Positions 22,644-33,565 of a stretch of DNA of 64,000 nt are shown here, piece after piece. Both the position numbers and the translations under genes were made by a program. Every line of letters starts with the position of its first letter. The first letter of the stretch is position 1. The stretch is from Dactylonectria macrodidyma (taxonomy: Eukaryota > Ascomycota > Sordariomycetes > Hypocreales > Nectriaceae), in assembly GCA_020744425.1 (NCBI GenBank), contig JAGMUV010000002.1, positions 1,054,001 through 1,118,000 on the forward strand, read 5' to 3'. The notes beneath the pieces were generated by a model. It was not told where the DNA came from, did no database searches, and saw only the letters and a list, made by a program, of their open reading frames with translations.

Positions 22644-23417
22644 ATTGTCCAGGGTGTGTAGGCGCTCAATGCTCCCGTTCAATGTCAGTGAAGTTCTCGT
22701 CGATGCTGGTGGGGCAGTCTCCCATCACAGCAAAAATTGAAAGCCTTTGGTTCTGGGGGCATTTTTTTTCTGCCGTTTCCAAATTTTGGCGGTGAGAGAG
22801 AGCGGCCGAGAGCTCGCTGGCAGCTCAGGCAGGCCTTCCTGGCGGGGCGGGGTCCTGAGATGCTGGGCGAGATCGTAGGTACGTACCTGACAAACGGACA
22901 GCGGGTGGGCAAGTAAAAAAAACACAGGAGAGCAGCGTCAAAGCACGTGACTCGTTTGGCCATCCCAACTGAAAGTCAACATCAGGGGAAGGCGGGGAGG
23001 CGATCTAGGTGTCGTTGGCGGGTGGTATTAGGAGGTACGTACTGGTACACACAAGCGCAGCAAAAAGCAAGCCTGGGCGGTGGTTCCCCCGAGTAACCCC
23101 CACCATGGTTGGTTTGGTTGATTGGGCGACTGACTTGGGCTGGCCGCCAATACAATTACTTTTGGAATCAGCGCGAACACTGCGGACCTTGTTTAATTTC
23201 TCCATCCCGTCTCCCGTCTCCCGTCTCCTTTCGCTGCCTTGCGCAATCTCACCACCGTGTTCCCTCCGCCTCTGGATCACGCTCCTCGATACCCTTCTTA
23301 TTACCTGTTTAGCCAACATTTTTGTCTCGTACACCTCGGCGTATCTCTCGCGCCATCGCTCTGCTCCCACCGGATTTAGCTGTTTATCCCCTCCACGTCT
23401 CCATACAAACCTTCAAG
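22644..23417. promoter_or_regulatory. Divergent promoter region of DRS1 and EB1/Mal3 genes
   Basis: A 774-nt gap between start codons facing away from each other. It contains a perfect 12-bp palindrome AGGTACGTACCT (22877-22888) and a near copy AGGTACGTACTG (23033-23044), plus an A/T-core string CCAAATTTTGG near the helicase side. A CT-rich tract around 23205-23240 precedes the EB1 start. Confidence 0.6.
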
Positions 23418-24379
23418 ATGGGCGAGTCAAGGTCTGTTCCATGCTTTCCCGCTCCCATGCTTCCCGACCACAGAACCCGGACTAACCAGGCCTCTATCCA
23501 CAGGCAAGAGCTTATTCAGTGGCTGAACAGCCTCCTCCAGCTCAACATCACAAAGGTCGAGCAATGCGGTACTGGGTGAGTCGACTGCCTCCGCCCCGCC
23601 CCCTCCACGTACCACCATGGCCATCCTGGATCCAATCCGCCCAACGCCGAACAAACCCCAACATCGAGCCTAACACGGTCCCAGCGCTGCTCTCTGCCAG
23701 GTCTTTGACAGCATCTATATGGATGTTCCCATGTCCAAGGTCAAGTTCAATGTCAACTCTGAGTATTTGTACATCCAGAATTTCAAGGTGCTTCAAAGTA
23801 AGCTTTTGTTTTGCCCGCTCCACTTGGCCGGCCAAGGCACTAACCCGCCCTCCAGATGCCTTCACCAAGCACCAGATCGATAAGCCCATCCCCGTATCAG
23901 CTCTCGTCAAATGCAAGATGCAGGACAACCTCGAGTTTCTGCAGTGGACCAAGAAGTTCTGGGACTTGAACTTCCCCGACCACGACTACGATGCCGTTGC
24001 CCGACGAAAGGGCGGTGCTCTTCCTCCCGGCGGGGGTGCCTCGCGACCCGCCGCTACCACTGGCACTGCCGCTCGACGTGGAGGAAACACTCCCAGTGGT
24101 GGCACTCGTGTTGCCAAGGCTGCCGGCCCCGGAACCGCTGCCCTGCAACAAGAGAACGCAACCCTCAAGGAGACAGTGGTTGGCCTTGAGAGGGAACGGG
24201 ACTTCTACTTCAGCAAGCTCCGCGATATCGAGCTCTTGGTCCAGCAAGCTTGCGACGAAGACCCCGAGCTGGAAAAGCAGGAGGATGGATTGGTCAAGCA
24301 GATCCAAGCAATTCTGTACTCGACCGAGGAGGGTTTCGAGATCCCTGATGATACAGTGGATGACCAGGAGACATTTTAA
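23418..24379 (+). CDS. EB1/Mal3/Bim1 microtubule plus-end-tracking protein
   Basis: A 240-residue EB1-family protein that tracks growing microtubule ends. Four exons: 23418-23431, 23504-23575, 23685-23797 and 23856-24379, with introns of 72, 109 and 58 nt. Exon 1 is only 14 nt, coding MGES plus part of an Arg codon. The N-terminal calponin-homology domain spans about residues 1-105 (MGESRQELIQWLNSLLQLN, CQVFDSIYMDVPMSKVKF, LKVLQNAFTKHQIDK-like block, CKMQDNLEFLQWTKKFWD). A Gly/Pro/Arg-rich linker follows, then the coiled coil and EB-homology region (about 155-225: ENATLKETVVGLERERDFYF, then KLRDIELLVQQ). The C-terminus is VDDQETF, an acidic-aromatic end resembling but not identical to the EEY/F motif that binds CAP-Gly proteins. 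All splice sites are GT-AG. Confidence 0.95.
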
Positions 24380-26470
24380 GTCTAAGATACATTCTCGACA
24401 AGAGACATAATGAACGCGATCACGAATGTGGTGGAGAAAATAGTTGTTTTTGGGAGGAGGCAAAGTGCATTGGCTGAAGTTGCGGCCCCGTATCCCGAGA
24501 TTATGTTGAAATGGAAGGCAGTGGCTGGCACTAGAAGCGGAGTTTTCGTCACGGAGACGCTCGATGCCTTCAACCGAGAACAACATTGATCTTGTTGGAC
24601 ACTTTACCTATTTGGTCTTTGATGTGATAGTGAATATCCCAAAGCGTGTCTATCCCGAAATGTGAATTAATCAACCGGTCTAGCTCTTCGCCAGGCTTGG
24701 GGATCTATATGGTCTATTTCCAGAACTCACAGGACGGCCGAGAAGGCATCATCATTGCGTACGTAATGTGGTTCCAGGCAGGGTTGAGAAGGACTGAATA
24801 GTGTTATGTTTCGGCAGATGTCATCGACCCTCATGTAGATTTCAAGGACCAAGCAATCCTATCTCACGACAGTTGCCTCTGAGTTCAACCCAACGAATAT
24901 GAGTGACGTCTCGTCGAGAAATTACTCCCTGTGTAAGACGAGTCTAAGTGAATCAAACCTATGTACCATTCGCAAGACACTTAGTGCCATCCATCTACAG
25001 ATAGAATCTTCTCGCAATGCGCTCCCAAGACAGCGAAAATTGATTGTTCCAGTACTAATCGCATAAAATCATAGGTGTGGTAATGAAGGGGGTTCGTATT
25101 AAATTGTCCGAACATGCAGTTGACTTGACGACCTTCCTAGCGTGAAGTGAAATTAAGCTATACCGCATTTAAAGGCTTATGCTACCTCGTTTTAATTAAG
25201 CCCTACACTTGGTTCACGGCTGTCTTCTCTTTGCCATGAAAGTTTCCACCAGGAGCAGGAACTCCCAGTCAGTTCACATTCAACTTGACGCCTGGTTAGG
25301 GGATCGTAGCGGCAATGATTAGGTGAAAATTTGTTCCTGTATTTTATTTGGAAGCCTAAAGCCTGGCGGATTAGATGGGGCAAAACAATTCGTATTTTAG
25401 GTACTTTATTGGATTTGATGCGGTTGCCTAGATTCATATGTACAAGCTTTAGGTACTGCGCGCCAGCGTGATGGTAGATTTAAGTATTCGCAACTAAATT
25501 GGGAAATAAACGTTAGATCTATTGGATGATTTCAGAGAAACCCTTATAGGTAAAACTGCAGCATTGGATAGGGCAACTGTGATATCGTTTCTTCATATTA
25601 TGGTGTTGCCTTGATGTTTAACTCGTCGATGATCGTGGAAGGGTATTTGTACAGGGTAAGTGAAGTCGAAGCTTCATGATGAGGTTGGCAAAGTGGAAGT
25701 TGGGGCAGAGTCTCGGACTGTAAAGTGACATGGAACTGTGACCTGGCCATAGTCTTGATTTAAACTTAAACCAGCTGTCCATGGGGTCAGTATGGATCAT
25801 AGATCATAGGTGGTTCATTGCGTTGATTCTGGAAGATTAGTGTTGATCTCCTCACGATACTCACCAAAACAAAGCCAAGGAAAGATGCCCTTCAATCATT
25901 CAAGCCAGGAGTAACCTAGTCAGGTTGGCATTGCATTTCATTTCCACCAGCGCTAATATAATAAGGATTGGAACAGAAACCAGCCACACGACCTTGTTCA
26001 GGTGAGCAGAGGTCGCATGCTCATGCACTTCCCGGTTATGGAAACCGAGGCAGTGGCCCAGAGGGCACCCTGTTGAGGTTAGTGGGCGTTTGTAGTGTCA
26101 TTGCAGTAGTCCAACTCGGCAGTGAATGCCCTGTCATGCCCACTCAAGCCGCATAAACAGCCGCCGACGTCTAGGCTGCAGGGCGCTAAACCCCCTACGA
26201 CTCCGCTGGAGCAATACGTCAGGCACCTGAGCGTCCCAGGATTGATGGGACTGATGAGCTCCCATTCCCTGCGAATTATCATTAACGCCATGACGCATTC
26301 ATCACCATTTTTACCCAAACCCTTCGTTGCACATCAACCTGAGCTCTGTCCGACACTCCTCTGTCCACGAATCGCGAACTTCATCCTAGAATTCGATTGA
26401 ACCGAACGCTATCATCAATCGTCTACCGAGACCAACCTGAGGAGGGACTGTTGGAGCACCGCAGACAATC
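24380..26470. other. Gene-free gap with a low-GC core
   Basis: No gene seen. About 24880-25960 is clearly richer in A+T than the surrounding sequence and holds only short open frames. It may be a decayed repeat, but I see no terminal repeats or protein remnant. The last 100 nt are the leader of the PX-SNARE gene. Confidence 0.5.
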
Positions 26471-27556
26471 ATGGCACCGCCACCCGAGATTGCGATCCCA
26501 TCGACGAGCGTCTCGGACGAAGGCTCCTCGAAGCCCTACACACTTTATAATATCACTCTACGACTTCCCCTCCGCTCCTTTGTCGTCCAGAAGCGATACT
26601 CCGACTTTGCTGCCCTAAACAAGACCCTGGTTGAGCAGGTCGGCGCCTCGCCTCCGGAGGCGCTGCCTGGCAAGCACTGGCTGAAGTCCACGGTCAACTC
26701 GCTCGAGCTGACAAAGGAACGTCAGGGAGGGTTGGAAAAGTACTTGCGCGCGATAGCAGAGTCTCCTGATCGAAGATGGCGAGACACATCGGCTTGGAGG
26801 GCATTCCTGAACCTGCCCAGCTCGAGCACGACAAACTCGGCCATGTCGGCTACTGGCAGAGTGACAAGTGCGGCAGCAGGAGCAGCGGACCCCGGGACCT
26901 GGCTGGATATTCACAGAGACGTCAAACAACACCTACACGAAGCTAGACAATACTTGTCAAAGCGCGATACAGCAGTAGATAATGGCAACTCAACGGCAGC
27001 AGCTGAGGCGGGAGCTGCAGCCAAGAGAGTTTTGGTGAAAGGGGGCACCTTGATCGCGACCTTAGCTGACGGCTTACGGAAGATGCAGGAATCTAGCCGG
27101 TTAGGCGAGGGAGAGCTGCGGCGGCGCCGGGACCTGGTCTCTCAAGCGCGCATAGAACGGGAGGGCTTAGACAAACTCTCGAACAGCATGCCGAGTTCGA
27201 CGGCGGCTTCTGGCCGAGGAGGTTCTAGCCAGGGGCAGGCATCGTCTTCTGACAAAGCTACTCTTCTGAAAGGCGGACGGCCCGGCGGTCGAGTGTTGGG
27301 GGCACCGCTACCCGAGACGGACAAGACGCGGGAGCTGGACAACCAGGGCGTGCTGCTCTTGCAAAAGCGAGAGATGCATGAGCAGGACACGCAGGTTGAG
27401 CAGCTAGCAGCCATCATTCGACGGCAGAAGGAGATGGGCCTGCAGATCAACGACGAAGTCGAGCGGCAGACGGAGATGCTGGATAGGATGGACGAGGACG
27501 CCACCCGACTGCAGGCCAAGATGAAGGTGGCCAACAACCGCATCAGGAAGATGTGA
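26471..27556 (+). CDS. VAM7: Vam7-type PX-domain SNARE
   Basis: A 361-residue, single-exon protein matching the architecture of yeast Vam7, the soluble Qc-SNARE of vacuole fusion that binds phosphatidylinositol 3-phosphate through its PX domain. The PX domain is at about 5-118 (PYTLYNITLRLPLRSFVVQK, then RYSDF at 42-46 with the phosphoinositide-contact Arg, LPGKHW, RAFLNL). A helical middle region follows, with Ser/Gly-rich linkers. The C-terminal SNARE coiled coil is at about 295-350 (MHEQDTQVEQLAAIIRRQKE, then INDEVERQTEMLDRMDED) with a Gln at the expected zero-layer position. There is no transmembrane segment, as for Vam7. The start ATG at 26471 gives MAPPPEIAIPST. Confidence 0.93.
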   Translation: MAPPPEIAIPSTSVSDEGSSKPYTLYNITLRLPLRSFVVQKRYSDFAALNKTLVEQVGASPPEALPGKHWLKSTVNSLELTKERQGGLEKYLRAIAESPDRRWRDTSAWRAFLNLPSSSTTNSAMSATGRVTSAAAGAADPGTWLDIHRDVKQHLHEARQYLSKRDTAVDNGNSTAAAEAGAAAKRVLVKGGTLIATLADGLRKMQESSRLGEGELRRRRDLVSQARIEREGLDKLSNSMPSSTAASGRGGSSQGQASSSDKATLLKGGRPGGRVLGAPLPETDKTRELDNQGVLLLQKREMHEQDTQVEQLAAIIRRQKEMGLQINDEVERQTEMLDRMDEDATRLQAKMKVANNRIRKM

Positions 27557-30077
27557 CTGGGGCCACTCGGTCTGTTGGTCAGAATGCTCCTGATGGGGGT
27601 ACAGGTGATGGTATGGTGGCTGTGGGTTGTGAAGACGATTATTGTAGGGCTTTCGTGGGTTGCCGACTTGGTGTCACTTATCGTTCTGCCGAGCCGGTAA
27701 TGTTTGATGGACTCTTTTAGGGCGTATGAGGCATCTGGGAAATGGCATTGCGATTTGGTTCTTGATGGAGCTGGCTGTACTTTTTACTTGTGTTGAGATT
27801 CATCTTGAGCGTGGGATTCATGAAGAGATGGAAGCTTGGAGGTGATGGCACTTGTGTCTTACCTCGTGGGTGCTGTATATATGGTGGGGATTCTTTTTTT
27901 CTAAATTGATATATCCAAGGCAATTAAAGTGGTAGTGATGGCATAGCAAGATGTGACTTCAATCCACGTGTTCTCTACATCAAGGTGGCTCTATGCATGT
28001 GGATGTTTTGGCGCTATAGAGAAATGCAACAATGGAATGTCTACTTGCATACAGCAATTATCAGAGATATTTGCTCTGACCATGGCCTCTGTTGCTGTTG
28101 GAAACCCAATTGCAAACATTGATTGCAGTGACACAGACAAGGGCCATCTACCCATCCCACTTGCACATGTCATCGAGTCATCCAAGGTGGGGGAAGACAA
28201 ACCCAACCCAGCAGGTCGGGATGAGGATCGGAATCGAAACACAAGACGTCGCCCTCGAGACGCGGCCTCGCGCCGTACCGTCCCACGTGTTTGGACAGCA
28301 GTGAAGCAGACAAGGACAGGATGGGTGGTGGAGCGGATTGTGAAGGTTGGTTGCATTGGCGGCACAATGGAATGGGATGAAGCGGGTAGGTTGTGCGAAG
28401 CAACTCAAGCGGCAGTGCGCATGTACAAGCCGGATACTTGGGCGGTACATCCCACGTAACATGCATCCCTGTCCAGTCCAGCCTTTTGGTCAGAGAAACA
28501 CCAACTCATCTCCTGCAACCGGAAAGTCCGGGGTATTTGGGACTACGTAATGGAAGAATGCGTTGGTTTTTCTTGTCCTCGTGTGAAATGAGCTGGCTGG
28601 GATATGGGAGGGTGATTTAATTATGTTTGCCGGCATGACGATCGGTCCTGTTTCTACGAGAGAGACCTTGGGAGAGACGAGACATCGAGAGAAGGTTGAG
28701 AGATAGATAGAGAGGCTTTCTGTTCTCTGCCTGCCTGCCGAGTCTGTCTGACGTCTCTCAATCTTCGCTTTTCCTGTCTTGGCCGCAGACCTGTCACTAG
28801 CTCTTGGCTCCCAGTCGGTTGCCGCACGCTACGACAGTCTACGTCCGCTAGAGATGCAAGCAGTCAGACAAGTTCTTCACCGTGTGGGCGGAGCCCAGGC
28901 TACGTCACTAGCCGACGTCTCGCCTCGCGTGGAGGGTGGATTTGTGGGTTCTACTGGCGTTTGATGCGAGTTTCGGTGCAGGGTCGATCATCTCGACACG
29001 GTTGCTGGGGCAACGCAATTTGGCAAATGACCTCCAATTTCCAATCGCACACCCTGTCCATGAGCAAGGACCCTGGGCGACGTGAGGAAGGAAGAAAAAG
29101 AAACCTGATGAGGTCGAGCTGTGGCTGGGTTTTGGGAGGGGATCGTCGGAGTGATGATGGTATGCTCCTAGGCGAGCCCATTGGATTCACTTTTGCCACG
29201 CAGCGGGAGTAATGGCGGAGGAGGAGGCGGTGATGTTGGAGCGGATGGCTGAGGATGCTCGTTCGCGTTGTCAATCAAACAACAAAGGCAGCCAGAAAGT
29301 TAGCCTGCAGCATCCACGCATCCACGCATCACGCACCTGCGCATCACATCCCACACACATATCACACATCACACATACTACTGCGTACGTACTTCGTACA
29401 CACACCACGATAATAATGCCGGCGTGTCCTTTCGGTGGAGCTGCTGGGCAGATGCTCGTTGCGACGACACTGCGGTGCCACTTCACCACTCTTAGGTGGC
29501 CAGGTAAGGTGGAAACTGTCTTGGCCTCGTAGACGGTTGGCACGATCGTGGGCTGTCGTCTGTGGCTTCGCGTTGTCCAAGTTGTAATCACCATGAACGA
29601 AAGAGCACAATTGAAGAGTAAGTAGGACGTAGTATTACCCACGGTAGCATTGGACAGATTGACACTAGGGATTGGGGCTGTCGAGGTGTCATCCCGCTTG
29701 CATCTGGAAAAAAGCCTATTGTAACGGGTGCTACAGTGTGCTGCGACGTGGGGTCGAGGTGCACACCCTTTTGGATGCGGTAGAGACCAATCAGACTACA
29801 TGATGGAGGTTGGTGAGTTTGACTTCACATCGACTCCAAGGTGTAATCAGCGAGGCAGTCACAGGTCGAGGACCTTAATTATCTAAGTTTTCATCAACCT
29901 GGAATTGCTAGAAAGTGCTTGCCTATAAATGACCTATTCGTGTGGAAGTCGCGCTTGGGCGCACAACAGCTGCATTCTGTAAACGTGGGATCGAGAGCAC
30001 GACAACGATCTTGTGCAAGCATGGCAATTACAAACAACCATTCCAAAACAAGGCCGAGTCCACACAAAATAGTCGAC
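27557..30077. other. Long intergenic region
   Basis: No convincing gene over about 2.5 kb. An open frame at 27953-28459 has no recognisable domain. A simple-sequence patch lies at about 29318-29400. The last 150 nt form the leader of the NADAR gene; its frame is open upstream to 29919. Confidence 0.5.
29318..29390. repeat. CATC/CACA simple-sequence patch
   Basis: Imperfect repeats of CATCCACG, CATCACAC and CACACATAT-type units run through this stretch. They are degenerate and short, so it is a low-complexity patch and not an array of conserved units. Confidence 0.6.
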
Positions 30078-30752
30078 ATGGCTCTGATCAACACCAAACC
30101 TATAACCGGGCCAAGCCATGACCCAGCCACATTAAGCGAGTCTGAAGAAGACGAGTATGGCCTACTGTTCTTCCACTTGCCCGACGGCAAGCATGGGGAA
30201 TTCTCTCAGTGGTATCCCTCTAAATTCACGATGTCCAAACCGCATATGTCAAAGATGGTCGGCCGGATTGTCGACGAGGCCGATCCAGACGGCACTATCA
30301 CATTTAACTGCGCCGAACAATACATGACGTACTGCCAGGCCGCTCGCTTCGGCGACACAACTCGCCAAGCGCAGGCCCTCGCGTCATCGGACCCCGAGTT
30401 CCACGATTGGCTCGGCAAAAGAATAAAGGGATACACGATTGACGGCTGGGATGAAGTCAGAACTGAAGTCATGGAAGTTGGAAGCATCGCCAAGTTCGGG
30501 CAAGACCCGGTGTTGCGGCAGAAACTCTTGTCCACGGGGGGCCGGAAGCTGTGCAAGGCGTCTAAGAATGACGCGATTTACGGGATTGGATATGAGGGAA
30601 AGATGGCATTACATTGGGACAAACGTTGGGGGGATAATCGACTTGGAAAGGCATTGATGGCGGCGAGGGACTATTTCTTGGAGCAAGATTACTATGCTAA
30701 TCAAGACAATCCGTTGGACAAGAAGATGGCGGAGTTGAAGTTGGAGGAGTAG
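30078..30752 (+). CDS. NADAR-domain protein (DUF1768, YbiA-like)
   Basis: About 224 residues from the ATG at 30078 (MALINTKPITG). The frame is open upstream, with other ATGs at 30021 (MAITNN) and 29919, so the N-terminus is uncertain. The NADAR domain is clear: a Phe/Trp-rich start (LLFFHLPDGKHGEFSQWYPS), the hallmark NCAEQYMTYCQAARFGD (conserved Glu in the AEQ motif), a helix with DPEFHDWLGKRIKGYT, and the end block AIYGIGYEGKMALHWDKRWG. Known members act on N-glycosidic bonds of ADP-ribosylated or riboflavin-pathway compounds; the substrate of this one is unknown. It is about the usual length for a stand-alone fungal member. No neighbour points to a pathway. Confidence 0.88.
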   Translation: MALINTKPITGPSHDPATLSESEEDEYGLLFFHLPDGKHGEFSQWYPSKFTMSKPHMSKMVGRIVDEADPDGTITFNCAEQYMTYCQAARFGDTTRQAQALASSDPEFHDWLGKRIKGYTIDGWDEVRTEVMEVGSIAKFGQDPVLRQKLLSTGGRKLCKASKNDAIYGIGYEGKMALHWDKRWGDNRLGKALMAARDYFLEQDYYANQDNPLDKKMAELKLEE

Positions 30753-33565
30753 GGGTTGGTCACTCATCATGTGTGCGTAGTGCTACGTGGTATAACAGCA
30801 CGGACATATCTGCATAATTAATCAACAAAGAAGAGCAGAGACGTCTAATACTAACCGCATCAACAAGGCTGGCATCAATCTAGTGACACAATAAGAGCAT
30901 GCGATATTATCATACCTGTCTTTCTAGAGGGTCCGTCCGTAAATCATGTTATTGGGCTGGCGTACGCCACAGTGCAATGACTGCCCGTCATGACTCCTCC
31001 AAGAAGTGACAGATGCATGACATGATGGCAGCAAAACAGGGGACGCACGGAGTCGAGGCAACGTGGTTCTTTTGATTCAGCCATGGAGTGAAAGCATCGA
31101 TGACTTTGAGAATCTTTGCTAGTGGAATACGAGTCACGGCAAAACAACAAAAGCATTTGAGGCGGGCTCACGAGACGGGACGAGCTCATGAACGGGCTAA
31201 TACTACGTACGCAGAAACCGAAGCTACCCTTTTCTTTTTCTTGCCCACTTCGTTCCTCTTTTTTTTTCAGGGTCCTATCAGGTGCATTTTTGCGACGGCG
31301 GGCGGGCAACCGCGTTACTGGGGAGGTTGGGGGAGTGTTGACAACTGGGGAACCAGGGGAGTCGAGGACAGCAGTAGAAGTGGATGGAAGGATGGAAGGC
31401 CGCCTGGCGACAGGCAGGGGAGTCCCCAGCCAGCAGTTTGACTCAAGGGGTCCATCAACGGCCTCGCAGGCGGCCAGCAAGAGAAAGTGAGAGACAGACC
31501 CGGGCAGAAGCGGCGGGGGGAGATGAGAAAAAGTGTCGAGAAAAGAGAACAGATGGTGGTGGATGGCCTGATGCAAGCTGAGATCCGTCGTCGACCAGTC
31601 TCCGCCCCAGGTTAACGCCTCTTTCCTTTTTTTCTTTTGTGCTCTCGATGGTCCCCCAAAAGAAACAAAGCCAAGTCAGAATGGGCGTGTATATCTCGCA
31701 TCACCGTCGAGGCGAGACGGGTGCATGTCAGAGATAGACAGCCTGGCTGCTGATCAACCACCACCACTCACTGCGTCGCAGCCAAATTTTAAAGGTGCTC
31801 CGTAGGTCCATGCTGCCACGAATTTCTTGTCTGTTCCCTCAGGCCAGGGCCAAAACCAAACCCAGCCCCATCGTATCATGTTGACAATTGGGAGCCCCAT
31901 TTCGCAGCCAGCTGGGCTCGTACAATAGATGGCAGGCAACCAAAGCCACGCCTTTTCCCTCTCCCCCCCGGCTCCTTCAGGCTGAGCCTATTCCAGCGGC
32001 GGCATTGGATCCCAGTCCCCTGCGCTGGATCACCACTGGCCTGATTGATAGGTGCAGGCCTCGAAGGAGGGGGAGTTTGTCTTTGTTAGCGCCCACACAG
32101 AAGAGCTCATCCCATCTACCGCTTCAGAGGAGGAAGGGAGGTCACTCTCTAGTGGGGTGGAACCGACTGGCTGTGAGAGGGGCCGCTAGAACTGGGTCGA
32201 GGCTCCACTGGATTTAGGGGCCGCCCCGTGCTGGGTACGGCGACGGTGACCTGAGCACCCAAGGCAACCCCACCTTGTTGTGCTTCTTTGCCCGCATCCT
32301 CCTCCTCTCGGATTTACGAGATTTTGTTCAGTGGGGTTTTGGCGTAAATTCTCTTCGGGAGTGGGATTGAGGGTATCGATACTGAAGAGGGTGTCGAATC
32401 AAGCAGCCAAGTCCTTTCTCTCTCTGCAAGATGCATCCGAAGTCGAGGTTGACAAACTTGAAGCCGGCAACGAGTAAACATAGCCGGGAGTCGGGTCGGT
32501 GTGCGTCGTGTCTGTTCGCTTGCTGGTTGCTGCAGAGGCTCCGCTCCAGCGGCCCAGGCCACTAAGTCGAGGGACCCTCTAGCCCCCCAGACAGGTGAGT
32601 TTGGACGACTCAGGACTGACGCTGCACCGACTCAGACACACGGAGAGGCCTGAGGGAGGTACCTGCAGGGTACCCGCAAACCCCTGCACCCTTTAGCCCC
32701 GTCAACCCGTCAACCCGTTCCCTTTCCCGCCCGCCGCGGGCTTTTCCCAAACCGCCCCAAAGTAAACAACTCGCTGTTTCTGGGCTGCTTGGGCTGCTCT
32801 TGCTGGGGCTCAGTGGCTCGTGGGCCTGGTGCCGGTTGCTCTGCCCGGCCTCACCTCCTCGTCTCTCCTCGCTCCTGCCCTCCGCTGCCTCCGCCTCCGC
32901 CTCTCTGTTGCCTGCCTCCACCAGGGACCAACCTAGCCGCCTGGCACGTCTTTTCTATCTTTTTTTCCCTCTTCCTTGCTTGCTCCTCCTGCTTCCCATC
33001 CACCCTCCTCTTTTTCTGACATCCCGGTCAGTCACTAAGCTCTACCAAGTCCCAAACCGCCCAGACCCAAAACTCTTCTGCCAGTTTTTGCATCACCGAC
33101 GCCCGTCGTATTTGGACACATTTCGCCTTGTGCACTGTCCATTGACTATTGTGCACTTCACTCGCTTTGAGCCTGGAGTTCATTTTCCCGTCGTCCCCGT
33201 TTTTCTTGCGTGAGTCTTGCCCGACTACCATACCACTCCACCGGTCCGACCGAGCAAAGCAATCTCGGCCCATTCAGCACCATCCACCTTCCAAAATCCA
33301 CAGCCCATTGCCTCGGTCGAAGAATTGCCCCTTTTCCCTCTTTCCCATTATCGATCTGCCTCGAGACTCCACGATTGCCCTCGCCACGGCTCGAGCTCAA
33401 GGTTGGAGCCAACCAGACTGACCGCTTTCCCAGTTAACTCCCACGCCGTTTTGGCCTTGATGGCTTCCTCAAGAGACTCATAGTCGAGCGATATCGCATA
33501 CTTGTGCTACCTTTCTTCTACTTCGAACCGCCTGATCGACGACACATCCGAACTGACGGGGGGCC
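30753..33565. other. Long upstream region of the coiled-coil membrane protein gene
   Basis: No gene seen over 2.8 kb. From about 32800 to 33540 the + strand is strongly pyrimidine-rich, consistent with the promoter and a long leader of the gene starting at 33566. About 31090-31580 is purine-rich. Open frames here are compositional. Confidence 0.55.

Noticed and set aside
22644..22682. Longer start for the helicase beginning [13 protein letters not shown]
   Set aside because: That first codon is TTG, not [11 protein letters not shown] at 22643 is a proper start in good context.
27953..28459. 168-codon open frame on the + strand
   Set aside because: No domain, and composition changes midway; no splice-supported extension found.
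30944..31576. 210-codon open frame on the - strand
   Set aside because: Compositional product of a purine-rich + strand; no motif.
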